Positions 45,278-54,847 of a stretch of 64,000 nt of DNA are shown here, piece by piece (the first letter of the stretch is position 1; each line of letters begins with the position of its first letter). The notes beneath the pieces were generated by a model. The model was not told the DNA's origin, did no database searches, and saw nothing but the letters and a program-made list of their open reading frames with translations. Both the position numbers and the translations under genes were made by a program. The DNA comes from Pseudomonadota bacterium (GTDB lineage Bacteria > Pseudomonadota > Gammaproteobacteria > Acidiferrobacterales > UBA6901), in NCBI GenBank assembly GCA_021783175.1, contig JAJXUF010000009.1:1-64000 (forward strand), in the 5' to 3' direction.

Positions 45278-45934
45278 TCACTCTTCGCCCACCGCACACG
45301 ATAAGGCCTCGATGGAAATCACGGGAAGACCTTCCCGGGCCGCGTAGCGATAGACCTGCTCACCACGCAACATGGCTCCCTCATTGTCCATCAGTTCGCA
45401 CAGTATGGCGGCCGGTCGTAGTCCCGCCAATTCGGCGAGAAGTACCGCGCCCTCCGTATGTCCGCGCCGACCCTTCAGTCGATCACAGTGGGCCCGCAAC
45501 GGAAAGATATGCCCAGGCCGCACGAGATCTTCGGCATGGGCACCTTCCTGTACCGCTGCCAGCACTGTCGCCACACGGTCTGGGGCCGAAACTCCCGTGG
45601 TTATTCCATGTCGGGCATCAATGGAGATTGTAAACGGAGTTTGATGGCGGCTGGTATTGTCGAGAACCATGAGAGGAAGCTCCAAGGAATCCGCCACGCG
45701 ATTGTCCAGGCAAAGGCAAACAATCCCGCTGCAATGGCGAATGAATTTCGTCATCCACGGGACATTCACCAGCTCGGCGGCCATGATCAGATCGGCCTCG
45801 TTCTCGCGGTCTTCGTCATCCAGCAATACCACGGGACGACCGGCACGAATGGCCTGGATGGCTGACTCGACAGAGTCTTCGTTGCGGCTTCGGATGTACG
45901 CCTTGTCGGCGTGCTTAAGAGAATCGAGTTGCAC
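45278..45934 (-). CDS. ribB: 3,4-dihydroxy-2-butanone 4-phosphate synthase
   Basis: The 218-residue protein is a complete RibB. It has [11 protein letters not shown] (metal ligand Glu and acidic loop), [16 protein letters not shown] and [10 protein letters not shown]. It converts ribulose 5-phosphate to the four-carbon precursor of riboflavin. I place the start at GTG 45934 because GGGAGG lies 7 bases upstream. No GTP cyclohydrolase II domain is fused. An FMN riboswitch lies upstream. No other riboflavin gene is present, so this is a stand-alone, FMN-regulated copy on the island edge. Confidence 0.93.
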   Translation of the reverse strand: MQLDSLKHADKAYIRSRNEDSVESAIQAIRAGRPVVLLDDEDRENEADLIMAAELVNVPWMTKFIRHCSGIVCLCLDNRVADSLELPLMVLDNTSRHQTPFTISIDARHGITTGVSAPDRVATVLAAVQEGAHAEDLVRPGHIFPLRAHCDRLKGRRGHTEGAVLLAELAGLRPAAILCELMDNEGAMLRGEQVYRYAAREGLPVISIEALSCAVGEE

Positions 45935-46031
45935 TTGTTTGCCTCCCAGTTTCGACAAAATTACCGATAGAGGTCGATTCAGGGTGCACAAGCGCCTTCG
46001 CCTGCGAGAAATCACAGGCGAACAAGACCGT

Positions 46032-46238
46032 CGTCTTCTTTCATCCGGACTTTAACCGTCGGCTTCGGAATTTAACCGAATCTGCTGACCGTTGCCCTGG
46101 CGCACCTGAAAATTCGGAACGCCATGAATTCACACCGCCTGACAACGCGCTCGCGGGCTCGCGAATGGTCTCTCCCGAGATTCGGGACCAAGACGATCAC
46201 TTACCGCCGGTCGGGAATTTCACCACACCCTGAAGACC
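46032..46238 (-). promoter_or_regulatory. FMN riboswitch (RFN element)
   Basis: On the minus strand the conserved RFN blocks appear in order: AGGGTGTGGTGAAATTCCCG with ACCGGCGGTAA, then GAGCCCGCGAGCGC, then CAGCAGATTCGGTTAAATTC, CGAAGCCGACGGTTAAAGTC and CGGATGAAAGAAG. A hairpin (45999-46020, CGCCTG...CAGGCG) between it and ribB is the likely expression platform. The long P-stem insert near the middle is normal for proteobacterial ribB leaders. It should reduce ribB expression when FMN is plentiful. Confidence 0.93.
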
Positions 46239-46465
46239 AGAATATCGTACGATAGAAATGTATTTGCGTCCATGTTGGATTTGCGGATGACGTTCCCGCG
46301 CCTAAGCCACCCTGTAGTAGGCGAAATCCAATGTTACGCCGCCGCGGACAACTGGAACAAGTCATACTTCGTCAGAGGATTCTGACTCTTCCCTAATGCC
46401 GGCACGACGCGATGAGCGCATCCAAGGGACACCGCCTACGTGCCGTTTTCGGCACCCAGGAGTGA

Positions 46466-46495
46466 TGACTTTCCACTGCAAGATGTGCATATAAT
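46466..46495 (+). promoter_or_regulatory. Conserved promoter, copy 2
   Basis: TGACTT (46466-46471), an 18-bp spacer and TATAAT (46490-46495), preceded by the palindrome TGCCG-TTTT-CGGCA. The layout is the same as at 19060-19089. The stretch 46239-46465 holds no gene. Confidence 0.6.
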
Positions 46496-46508
46496 GATGC
46501 TGGGCAGC

Positions 46509-46990
46509 ATGGAATGCGCCGCCCGGTACTCACACAGGGACGCGGCTACGAACAACAAGAATCCCAAGACGGCCAGATTCGTCCGGCTCGCCGGCAGGAG
46601 GGCGATGATTCGCCTCTCCGCCGTCGATCGCGGATTTCTTCAGGATCTGGCGCGACTTCAGCTCATCTCCTCCGACCTCGGCGACCGTCGTCACGTTGGT
46701 CAACCGAAGCGCGCCTCAGCGCGTTTGCTGTCGCGCCTCGACGCGACCGGACTGTTGACCGGTAAATCGCTCTACCAACATGGGGTTCGCCCCGCTCCGG
46801 ATGTATCAGTTCGCCACGGGCTCGCAGCTTGGATTCGGCCGCGACTCGCAGCGCGCTCAATGTCAACGCGGTACTGCTGCCCACGTGCTTTGGACCAGGC
46901 CGGGTCCTGATCGCGACCTCGCCCTGGTGCGCGCGCAAGGACATCGAGCTCAAGCGCCGGAGGGCACGCCTGAGGCGACAACGCCGTTGC
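46509..46990 (+). pseudogene. Mobile-element gene, decayed copy 2
   Basis: The first 95 codons match the pseudogene at 19103 (KTARFVRLAGRR, DRGFLQDLARLQLIS), including about 45 bp before the conserved block. After about 46780 the frame shifts repeatedly, and no family sequence remains apart from a fragment with MYQFATG in another frame. It ends just before the pilin gene of the conjugation operon. Its promoter might still drive that operon. Confidence 0.55.
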
Positions 46991-47052
46991 TGACCCGGCT
47001 TGATGGGTGTGGGAATTTGACTGGTACATCACAAAACGGAGGTTTCACGCAC

Positions 47053-47358
47053 ATGAAGGCGAAGTCCCGCTACCTGCTCCCCGCACTGACCCTACTGCTG
47101 CCGCTCGCGGCCCACGCCCTGACGCTCCCGAACTACGCCCAGGGCGGCGATCTCGCCAGCACACTGCAAACCAAGGGCAAGGCCGTCACCGATATCCTGG
47201 CGCTCGTCGCCTCCATCGTCTCGATCATGGGCATCGTCATCGGCGGCATCAAGATCGGTGGCGGCGATCCCGATGGCGGCAAACGCTGGGTGGTGAGCGG
47301 CATCCTGGGGCTCGTGATCGCCGGCAGCGTCTACGGCATCGCGGCACTCGTCGTCTGA
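47053..47358 (+). CDS. Conjugative pilin (VirB2/TrbC-like)
   Basis: The 101-residue protein has a signal peptide ending in AAHA, a short loop and two long hydrophobic segments (ILALVASIVSIMGIVIGG and a C-terminal one), the pattern of VirB2/TrbC pilins. GGAGG lies 10 bases before the ATG. Its stop overlaps the next start (TGATG). It heads the conjugation operon. Confidence 0.85.
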   Translation: MKAKSRYLLPALTLLLPLAAHALTLPNYAQGGDLASTLQTKGKAVTDILALVASIVSIMGIVIGGIKIGGGDPDGGKRWVVSGILGLVIAGSVYGIAALVV

Positions 47359-50012
47359 TGGGCGCGTTCAATCGCCGCTTCCAGCCGAAGGAACTCTTCG
47401 GCATTCCCCTCTACGTCGCCGTGGGGGGCGGCGGCGCCCTCGTGTTCGGCGTATTTTCGCTGCTGTTGCCCACCGTGCTCAAACTCGTGACCGTTCCGCT
47501 CACACTCGCCGCGCTTTCCGTCGCCGCCGTGGCGACGCGCCTCGGCGATGATTTGCCGCTCGCTTCCCTGATCTGGCGCGGCCGGCGCGTCGAGCCGGGA
47601 CGCCGGACGACCGAGGTGCCTCAGGTCGCGCGGCGCCGCTACGCGGATCTTTACACCTGGTCGCACCCGTATGGCGAATACGTCATCGCGCACGCCGACG
47701 GCGCCGTCTCGATCATGATCGAATGGTCCGGGATCGATGGCGAAATGCTCACCGACACCGAGCGCGCCCAGCGCTTCGCCGACCTCTATACGCTGCTCGG
47801 CTCGATTGGGACCGGCTGCTGCGCCGAATTTCATCTGTGGCGCGAGGCGGATGCGTCGCTTGCCGACGAATATCTGGCACGGAATGCGGATATCGCCCGT
47901 GGGCGCGGCCTCGCGGTCCCGATACGCGAGGCCATGGCGGCGCATCTGGGTCCGTATGGCATGAGCAATGAAGTCGCCCTCGTGTTGACCCGCTTGCCCG
48001 GGCGGCAGGACTGGCTCACGACCGTGATGGAGATTTTCGGGCTCGGCGCGCGGCGGCGCCTGGTGAACCAGGCGACTCATGCGGAAGCACTCGTGCAGCG
48101 CGCACGCATCCTCACCGCCAAGCTTCCCGGCGCGCGGGTCGTGGATACGGCGACCTACCTAGCGCGCGTGGTGCAAAGCCACGACCGCGACGCCTTTGCG
48201 CGCGGCGCGCGCTGGCGTTGCGAGCCGCGGATGGATCTCGCCGAGCAGCTGCTGCGCGAGGCGCCGCGCCTCGAAGGCCGTCGGGTGCGGGTGGGCGGCG
48301 CGCTGACGAAGGTGCTCTATGTCTATCTCTACCCGGACGCGGCGCCTGCGTGGTTCATTGGCATGGCGGCGCTGCCGATCCCGATGCACGTCTGCCAGGT
48401 GGTGATGCCTGTCGACACCAAGCAGAGCCTCAGAGCGTCCGAGCGCGCCAGCGATCTCGCGGAAGGGTCGATGGGCCGGCGCGGACGCTCGGTCGCCCGG
48501 CAAACGCTGCTCGACCTCGCCGGATTCCAGGGCTTCGTCACGTCAAATGGCCTCAGCATCTACAAGAACGCCTACCTCGTGCATCTGCACGGCGACGCCG
48601 ACGAACTCGACGAACAGGAGCGCGTGCTCACCGACTGGATCGAATCGGGCGGCGGTCAGGTGCGTGCCGCCGACTACGCGCAGCTGCCCTACTTCCGCGC
48701 GGGCCAGCCCGGGCAAGGTTATCGTGCGCCGATCCTGCGAACCGATCACACCTGGCAGATCGCCCACATGGCGCCGGTGCAGGTCTATCGCCAGGGCGAA
48801 CGGAACCCTGAGTCGCTGCGCCTGGGGGCGTCGGGAACACTCATCGGTTTCGGACTCTCGACCCAGAGCGTGCCGCATTCGTTCACCGTCGCGATCACCG
48901 GCGGCGGCAAGGGCGTCGAAAAGGTCGCGACGATCGCCGAGACCTACCCGTTCGGCATCGACTGGTACATCGCCGAGATTGGTGGATCCTATAAATGGGT
49001 GGTCGAGGGTTTCGACGGTGTGTACTCGAAGATCGACCCGATGTCGACCGTGGTGAATCCCCTGCCGCCCTTTTCCGTCGCCGACGCCAACGCGACCTAC
49101 CCGCTCAATGCGGTCGTCGCCGGCGGCACCGTCAACGCGCTCTCGTTCCTGCTGCTCGACGGCGAGATGGAGTTGTCGGCACACCAGACCGCCGCCGCGC
49201 AGGCGGCCCTGCAGCGGCTCTACGCGATCCCCGACGCGACGCGCCCCGCGCCGACCTTGCCGGACTTCCTCGCCAGGCTCGAGGATTGCGCGGACGAACT
49301 CGAGAGCGAGCCGCAGCGCCACGCTGCCCGCGCCATGGCGCACAACCTGTCCAGTTTCCTCGATACCACCGAGGGACGAGTCTTTGCCAACGACGACAAC
49401 CTGGTATTGAGCGAAGGCATCACCGGTGTCGATCTCAAGGAGGTCGACCGTGCGAGCCCGAAGCTGCTCAAGTTCTACCTCGTCTTTCTGGCGCTGCGCT
49501 TCAACCATCTCGCCTTCGCTCGTCGCAACCCGGCGCGCGTGCTGCTCGACGAGATGCACAAGTTCGTCGCGATCGCCCCCCAGGTCATGGGCCGCCTCAT
49601 TGCCGAACTCGCGCGCATGGGACGCAAGGACGCCGCGGCCATCGATCTCGTGACCCAGGGCATCACCGAAATCGACGTGATCGAGGCCGAGATCCTGAAC
49701 TCGATGCCGCTGCGTACGCTGCTCTACCGTTCGGACGGCTGGGAGGAGATCGCCGGGCGCATCGCCATGCCGGCCGGACCGCTTTCGATCTGGAAGTCCT
49801 TCCCCTACCCGCTCGCGCTACCATACCGGCCGGCGATCAAGAGTGTCGGCCAGGACTATTACAACCTGCACGGCACTTTCCCCAAGATCGTCCTCGACCT
49901 CGCCGCCACGAGTCCGCGGGATCTCGACTTGAAGGACGACATCGGGGCACGCATCACCGATCCCCTGGAACGCCTGCGCGCGTTCCGTCATCACCAGGAG
50001 CAAACTCAATGA
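47358..50012 (+). CDS. VirB3-VirB4 fusion, conjugation ATPase
   Basis: The 884-residue protein begins with a VirB3/TrbD-like domain containing two hydrophobic segments (residues about 10-60), followed by a VirB4/TrbE ATPase. Walker B is clear (VLLDEMHKF, near residue 730). Walker A reads AITGGGKGVEK near residue 516, where the usual GxxxxGKS/T Ser or Thr is Gly. The enzyme energises pilus assembly at the inner membrane. The VirB3-VirB4 fusion is known in several conjugation systems. The odd P-loop could be a subfamily trait or loss of activity. Confidence 0.88.
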   Translation: MGAFNRRFQPKELFGIPLYVAVGGGGALVFGVFSLLLPTVLKLVTVPLTLAALSVAAVATRLGDDLPLASLIWRGRRVEPGRRTTEVPQVARRRYADLYTWSHPYGEYVIAHADGAVSIMIEWSGIDGEMLTDTERAQRFADLYTLLGSIGTGCCAEFHLWREADASLADEYLARNADIARGRGLAVPIREAMAAHLGPYGMSNEVALVLTRLPGRQDWLTTVMEIFGLGARRRLVNQATHAEALVQRARILTAKLPGARVVDTATYLARVVQSHDRDAFARGARWRCEPRMDLAEQLLREAPRLEGRRVRVGGALTKVLYVYLYPDAAPAWFIGMAALPIPMHVCQVVMPVDTKQSLRASERASDLAEGSMGRRGRSVARQTLLDLAGFQGFVTSNGLSIYKNAYLVHLHGDADELDEQERVLTDWIESGGGQVRAADYAQLPYFRAGQPGQGYRAPILRTDHTWQIAHMAPVQVYRQGERNPESLRLGASGTLIGFGLSTQSVPHSFTVAITGGGKGVEKVATIAETYPFGIDWYIAEIGGSYKWVVEGFDGVYSKIDPMSTVVNPLPPFSVADANATYPLNAVVAGGTVNALSFLLLDGEMELSAHQTAAAQAALQRLYAIPDATRPAPTLPDFLARLEDCADELESEPQRHAARAMAHNLSSFLDTTEGRVFANDDNLVLSEGITGVDLKEVDRASPKLLKFYLVFLALRFNHLAFARRNPARVLLDEMHKFVAIAPQVMGRLIAELARMGRKDAAAIDLVTQGITEIDVIEAEILNSMPLRTLLYRSDGWEEIAGRIAMPAGPLSIWKSFPYPLALPYRPAIKSVGQDYYNLHGTFPKIVLDLAATSPRDLDLKDDIGARITDPLERLRAFRHHQEQTQ

Positions 50013-50659
50013 AGCCCATCTTGTGGCTGCCCGCCGCGGCATTGCTGTTCGTTTTGGAGCCGGCTCATGCCTTCTGGGGCATCGGCGACGTCGTGTACAA
50101 CCCGACCGAGTACGGCCAGTTCGGGAAAACGATCGAACAGGGCAAACAGCTCTACGACGCGTCGGTCAGGCAGCTCGACAGCCTCGCCAGCATCGAAAGG
50201 TCGATGAACGAGGCCAACCAGGCCTACCAGAACCTGCGCACGCTGAACTTGAGTGAGCTCTGGCAGAACCTGCAGCCGGGGATGAGCCTGCACGGCACGA
50301 CCACCCCGATCGCCACGCTGCGCGCGGAGATCGCGAACAGCCAAAACGGCGTGACGCACGACGCGGGTTATATCCGCTACCAGCTGCAGCAGCTCGATCA
50401 GCTCGACAGGCTCGCTGTGGTGCAGCAGGCCTCGGCGGGCGACAACCAGAAGGCCTCGGCGACACCGCAACCGGCGCAAAGCGCGCAGATCACCGCGGCC
50501 TCGACCTCGGCGCTTGCGGCACTGGCCGCGAGCGAGGAGCGACGGCGCACCGAACAGGACTTCGCGCGGGCGAGCGCGCAGCAGGGGGCCATCGACCACT
50601 TCAACGATACCTCGCTCTACGACGCCATCGGTGGCGGCGCGCGGGCGTCGGGGCACTGA
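50009..50659 (+). CDS. VirB5/TrbJ-like pilus-associated protein
   Basis: The 216-residue protein has a signal peptide (cut after AHA), a long helical region with coiled-coil character (YNPTEYGQFGKTIEQGKQLYD; LQQLDQLDRL) and an Ala/Gln-rich tail, the pattern of TrbJ/VirB5 minor pilus proteins in the periplasm. The ATG overlaps the stop of the ATPase gene. Confidence 0.75.
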   Translation: MKPILWLPAAALLFVLEPAHAFWGIGDVVYNPTEYGQFGKTIEQGKQLYDASVRQLDSLASIERSMNEANQAYQNLRTLNLSELWQNLQPGMSLHGTTTPIATLRAEIANSQNGVTHDAGYIRYQLQQLDQLDRLAVVQQASAGDNQKASATPQPAQSAQITAASTSALAALAASEERRRTEQDFARASAQQGAIDHFNDTSLYDAIGGGARASGH

Positions 50660-50662
50660 GCG

Positions 50663-51796
50663 ATGGACAGCCTGTCGGGATTTCTCAAGCTGCTGTTCGA
50701 TTTCTCGCCGATCTTCAAGGTCGAGCACGACCTCGCGACCATGATCGCCGCTTCCGTGACGCCGGTGCTGCTCATCGTCGCGATCTACATCCGCGTCATG
50801 GAAACCCAGGTCGACGCCATCGTGAGCGGCGGCAAGTGGGGGCACGCACTCAAGGACATCGTGCTCTGGACCGTCGTGCTCGGGAGTTATTTCGCGATAG
50901 GGAACTACCTCATCGATCTCGCCAATCCGATCTATGCCTGGTTCGACGGCAAGGGGTCGATCGACCTCGTGATGAAGACCTTCAGCGATCTCAAAGCCGC
51001 GAACAGCAAGAACCTCGATTTGGGGAGCGCGATGACGGCCGTGCTGGGCGGCTCGCTCTACGTGCTCGTCACGGGCTTTCTCTACTACATCAGCCTCGCG
51101 GTCGTAAGCTTCGTTTCGGTGTTTCTGGCGATCGCGCACGCCATCCTGTTCGGCCTGGCGCTTTGCTGGGGACTCGTCGCGATTCCGATCTCGATCTCCG
51201 AGCGGTTGCGCATCCTGCGCGGCTGGGCCTACCTCACCGGGCTCGTCATCTCCTGGCCGATCGTGCAGGGATTGCTCACGGCGATGTTCACCGGTCTTTT
51301 TCTCCATGCCGCGACGCAGATGCAGACTCCCCAGGCCAACGCCGTCTTCCAGCTCGGTGACCTGCAGCTCCTCTTCGCGATCCTGCACCTCGTGTTCACG
51401 GCGGTCCTCGTGGCCGCCCCGTTCGTCGCCAACGCGCTCGTGGCCAATTCGCCCACGGCCGCCGCGGCCGTGGCACCGTTCGTGAGTGCCGCGATCGCCG
51501 CCGGGGTCGCCACCGCCACCGCCACGAAGGAGGGCGGCAACGCACTGCGCACTCGCATCCAGGGCATCACACCGACCGCTCCCGCGGGCGCAGTCCCGCG
51601 GGCTCGCTCGGCGTTGCTTTCGGGTACTGCCGCGATGCAGACGGGCTCGACACCCCGGTCGGGCAGCGCCGTAAGCGGCGCGTCGAATAATCCTTCGGGC
51701 CCCGATGCGTCGGCCGCCGGCTCGCACCAGGCCCGACCAGCGCACCCGGGGCCCATTGCCAACCCACTGCGCCGCACCCGGAAGGAGACGCCGTGA
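50663..51796 (+). CDS. VirB6/TrbL-like inner-membrane channel protein
   Basis: The 377-residue protein has six or so membrane segments in residues 20-285 with a central periplasmic loop (FDGKGSIDLVMKTFSDLKAAN) and a 100-residue disordered, Ala/Ser/Pro-rich cytoplasmic tail. This is the architecture of VirB6/TrbL, the polytopic channel subunit of type IV secretion. It begins 3 bp after the virB5 stop and overlaps the virB8 start. Confidence 0.85.
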   Translation: MDSLSGFLKLLFDFSPIFKVEHDLATMIAASVTPVLLIVAIYIRVMETQVDAIVSGGKWGHALKDIVLWTVVLGSYFAIGNYLIDLANPIYAWFDGKGSIDLVMKTFSDLKAANSKNLDLGSAMTAVLGGSLYVLVTGFLYYISLAVVSFVSVFLAIAHAILFGLALCWGLVAIPISISERLRILRGWAYLTGLVISWPIVQGLLTAMFTGLFLHAATQMQTPQANAVFQLGDLQLLFAILHLVFTAVLVAAPFVANALVANSPTAAAAVAPFVSAAIAAGVATATATKEGGNALRTRIQGITPTAPAGAVPRARSALLSGTAAMQTGSTPRSGSAVSGASNNPSGPDASAAGSHQARPAHPGPIANPLRRTRKETP

Positions 51797-52440
51797 CCGA
51801 CAGCGCCGATGAACCTCTCAAAATCACTGCGAACGAACTGCTGGCGAAGCATGGCCCGGCCGGCTGGCTTGTGCGCCGGCTCCAGACTTATGCCCTGCTC
51901 GGCTGGATACTGTTTGGCGTGACGCTCACGCTGCATTTTGTGACGGTCCTGGTGGGCACGATCGCGCCGCGCCCGATCGTCGCCGTGGATGCGAGCGGAC
52001 GGGTACTCGGAACGCTGGAGTATCTGAGTCCGACGACACGCACCGACCAGGATATTCTCGCCGCCAGCATGCGCTTCGCGGACGATTATCTGTCGCTCAA
52101 CAGCGCCACGATCTTCAACGACTATGCCACCGCCATGAACATGATGGCGCCGCCCCTGTTGAAGGCAACGGAAGAGGCGCTGCACCACGACACCTACCTT
52201 GCGCGCGTCGCGGCATCGCACACGCACTCCTGGATCGAGTGGGCCGACGGCGACGCCGCCCCGCGCATCCTGAGTCGCCACGGGCTCGATGCGCAGGTGC
52301 GCCTGCGCGGGACACTATTCGTCGAAGGACCCGGCGGCCAGGTGCAAAAGCCGTTCGACATGACCCTCGACACGCGCGCCGTGGCGCGTAACAGCTTCAA
52401 CACCGCAGGGCTTGAAATCCTGGCCCGGAGGGACCACTGA
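51793..52440 (+). CDS. VirB8/TrbF-like assembly factor
   Basis: The 215-residue protein has a short cytoplasmic N terminus, one membrane helix (YALLGWILFGVTLTLHFVTV) and a periplasmic domain with the helix-plus-sheet order of VirB8/TrbF. The GTG start overlaps the upstream stop (GTGA). It should nucleate the translocation complex at the inner membrane. Confidence 0.85.
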   Translation: MTDSADEPLKITANELLAKHGPAGWLVRRLQTYALLGWILFGVTLTLHFVTVLVGTIAPRPIVAVDASGRVLGTLEYLSPTTRTDQDILAASMRFADDYLSLNSATIFNDYATAMNMMAPPLLKATEEALHHDTYLARVAASHTHSWIEWADGDAAPRILSRHGLDAQVRLRGTLFVEGPGGQVQKPFDMTLDTRAVARNSFNTAGLEILARRDH

Positions 52441-53336
52441 TGCGCTCGATAGTGATTGCTTGCGCCCTATTCCTGCTGGCGGGCGCCGTCCAGGCGGCGC
52501 CGCGCATCGACCGCATCACCTTGCGCCGGCACACGCTCCTAAGCCTCACCATTCCCTACGACCAGGGTATCCGGTTCACCTTCCCGTTCATCCTGGATGA
52601 GCGCGATGACTACGTGCCGTTCACGCTCAACATCACGAACCCGGTGTTCACGTTCGTGCGCGAGGCCGGGCGCAACTTCTTCGTCATCAGCCCGCGCGTG
52701 CCGCAGGACGCACCGCGCGGCGCGCAGTATATTGGAGACGCCTTCATCACCGCTGCCGGCTATGAAGTCACCATCGAGCTGCACGCCGTGCCGCAGGGCG
52801 CGGCCCCTTATACGGACGTGGTCTTCGCGCTTGGGCCCAAGGATCGCGAGGATCTGATCCAGCGCGCGATCGCGCAGCGCACCCAGGCGCTCGAGGCGGC
52901 GTATCGGCAGAAACTCGCAGGCCTCGACCATCTGGCCGATGAGAAGGCGCTGGCCCGCATCGGGCACTTGGCGATCTCTCGCCCGGATCACATCCGCATC
53001 AAACAGGAGCAGGATATGAAGCTGCCCAACGGCGACAGGCTATCGCTCTTCGTCGACGAGGCGCTGACCTACGGACCCTACACGACGTTCGTATTTGACG
53101 TGTCGACGGACAGCAACACCCAGCACGTCGACATCCTCGACGCCAAGCTCTTCACGGTCGATCACGGCACCTCGCAGATTCGTCCGATCGACGCCGGCAA
53201 GGACGTGCCCCCACGGGTCGATCCGGAAGATCAGGTGAAGGGTACGCTCACCACACTCACCGCCGACCTCGATCCCAAGAACGTGCTGCAACTCGAACTC
53301 CTGACTGATCGCGGCACGGTGACTGCGAAATGGTAA
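52440..53336 (+). CDS. VirB9/TrbG-like outer core protein
   Basis: The 298-residue protein has a signal peptide (VQAA cut) and a beta-rich mature part with the conserved pattern of VirB9/TrbG (PYDQGIRFTFPFILDERDD). It forms part of the outer-membrane core ring with VirB10. Start and stop overlap both neighbours. Confidence 0.75.
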   Translation: MRSIVIACALFLLAGAVQAAPRIDRITLRRHTLLSLTIPYDQGIRFTFPFILDERDDYVPFTLNITNPVFTFVREAGRNFFVISPRVPQDAPRGAQYIGDAFITAAGYEVTIELHAVPQGAAPYTDVVFALGPKDREDLIQRAIAQRTQALEAAYRQKLAGLDHLADEKALARIGHLAISRPDHIRIKQEQDMKLPNGDRLSLFVDEALTYGPYTTFVFDVSTDSNTQHVDILDAKLFTVDHGTSQIRPIDAGKDVPPRVDPEDQVKGTLTTLTADLDPKNVLQLELLTDRGTVTAKW

Positions 53337-54184
53337 GGCGCGCGCCGTTCCTGGTCCTCGCGATTGTTATCATCGCGGCGCACGCGGACGGCATTACGCC
53401 TGACGAGTTGCGCGATCTCGCGACCCAACAAGAACATGAGAGCGCCGTGCGTGCCGGGGAGCTCGATACGGCCACACCGGAGACGGCATTGCCTGCCGCT
53501 CGACGCGACGCGCGCCCGCTTTCCACCACCGGGAGCCCCAAGCACGATGCGCCCGGCGTCGCTGCCCCGGCAGGCACGCGAGGGCGCGCCGGTGTGGCCT
53601 CGCACGGGCCGAGCGCCGGCGTCTATGCGCCTCGCGGGGCGATCCTGTCCGACGCGGTCACGGTGCAGAATGTCTACGGCATCCACCTGGGTACGTGGAT
53701 GCGCGGGCAGCTCACGCGCAATGTCTCGAGCGCGGAACCCGGGTTGGTCGAAATCACCCTCACCAATGATGTGATCGGCGACCGGCGCGTGCTGCCCGCC
53801 GGCACGACGTTCTTTGCGCGCCAGGCATTGAACGACGCAACGAAGCGCATGGAGCTTTTCGTCGAAAAGGGGATCACGCCGGACGGCAACGAGTTTGCGG
53901 TGAAGGGGATCGTGTACGACCTGCAACGGATATCGGGACTGCCCGGCATCATCACGGTGAATCAACACAACCTGCTCCGGCACGGCGCCGAGAAGGGTCT
54001 CGCGGCGGCCGTCGGGGGGGTTGCCGACAGTCTCGTTTCGTCGAGTCCCATCGCGAGCGCCGGGGCGACCGCGACCCAGACCATGCTGAATGACACGGAT
54101 CCGGCGGTCAATTATAATGCGACGACCTCGGTGATCTACGTCTCACCGCAGAGTCTCGAGATCCGGGTTGATGCCGACTTCTGA
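53330..54184 (+). CDS. VirB10/TrbI-like core protein, short N terminus
   Basis: The 284-residue protein has a single N-terminal hydrophobic segment right at the start, a disordered Pro/Ala/Arg-rich linker and a C-terminal VirB10/TrbI beta-barrel domain (ILSDAVTVQNVYGIHLG; VLPAGTTFFARQ; EFAVKGIVYDL). The cytoplasmic tail seen in typical TrbI proteins is absent. It spans the periplasm and forms the outer core. Confidence 0.8.
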   Translation: MVRRAPFLVLAIVIIAAHADGITPDELRDLATQQEHESAVRAGELDTATPETALPAARRDARPLSTTGSPKHDAPGVAAPAGTRGRAGVASHGPSAGVYAPRGAILSDAVTVQNVYGIHLGTWMRGQLTRNVSSAEPGLVEITLTNDVIGDRRVLPAGTTFFARQALNDATKRMELFVEKGITPDGNEFAVKGIVYDLQRISGLPGIITVNQHNLLRHGAEKGLAAAVGGVADSLVSSSPIASAGATATQTMLNDTDPAVNYNATTSVIYVSPQSLEIRVDADF

Positions 54185-54240
54185 TAGGCGGTTGCCCCAA
54201 GGATAGGGGTCTCCAAAAAACAACGCTCAAGGACGAGATC

Positions 54241-54822
54241 ATGCTCCGCTCGATATTCTCTTTCATTCTCCTGCTCACCGCTTGCAGTGTCAGTGCCGTG
54301 GCGAGTGCCGATGACGCCATGCGCTTCGGTATCTCGCCGAACGTCTCCGGTTTCTATCTCCATGATCCGGATGGACCCACCGCGAACGGCAGCGCCTTCA
54401 CGCCACTCTCCGGCCTCCTGATTGCCACGGCGGGCCGGGACGCGCGAGTCCTCGTCCACGCCCAGTACGACAAGTTCTCGGTGTCCGCCTCGCCCGCCGA
54501 GATCGGGGAAAACGTCACCCGGGTCGGCGGCGATATTTCCTATCAGATCCTCTTTCGTCTCTCTCGCGCCTGGAAACCGTGGGGCGGTATCGGACTGGGT
54601 TACGCGCTGGAAAAGTACACGACGCGCTACACCGTCACTCCTCTCGGGCACCTTGCGACGCAGTACCCGGATCGCGACGTGAATAGCCTGTCGGTCGTGC
54701 TGAACACAAGCACGGAGTGGCGCATCAACCGCGACTGGTCGATGGGTGCCCATCTGCAATTTGAACAGCCGCTCAATAGTGGTGCGAACGTGCTGCGGCT
54801 GGGGTTGTACTTCGTTTACTAA
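54241..54822 (+). CDS. Predicted outer-membrane beta-barrel protein
   Basis: The 193-residue protein has a signal peptide (cut near VASA) and alternating strands ending in an aromatic residue (LRLGLYFVY), typical of small outer-membrane barrels of the OmpW/OmpA type. It lies in the conjugation operon after virB10 and may help the core complex cross the outer membrane or be an accessory surface protein. AAGGACGAG precedes the ATG. Confidence 0.65.
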   Translation: MLRSIFSFILLLTACSVSAVASADDAMRFGISPNVSGFYLHDPDGPTANGSAFTPLSGLLIATAGRDARVLVHAQYDKFSVSASPAEIGENVTRVGGDISYQILFRLSRAWKPWGGIGLGYALEKYTTRYTVTPLGHLATQYPDRDVNSLSVVLNTSTEWRINRDWSMGAHLQFEQPLNSGANVLRLGLYFVY

Positions 54823-54847
54823 AACATAACGTCGAGGAGAAGAAGGG

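Noticed and set aside
50006..51745. 579-codon minus-strand frame opposite the conjugation genes
   Set aside because: It is an antisense shadow of GC-rich genes with clear VirB5 and VirB6 features; composition is Arg/Glu/Gly-rich with no ribosome site.
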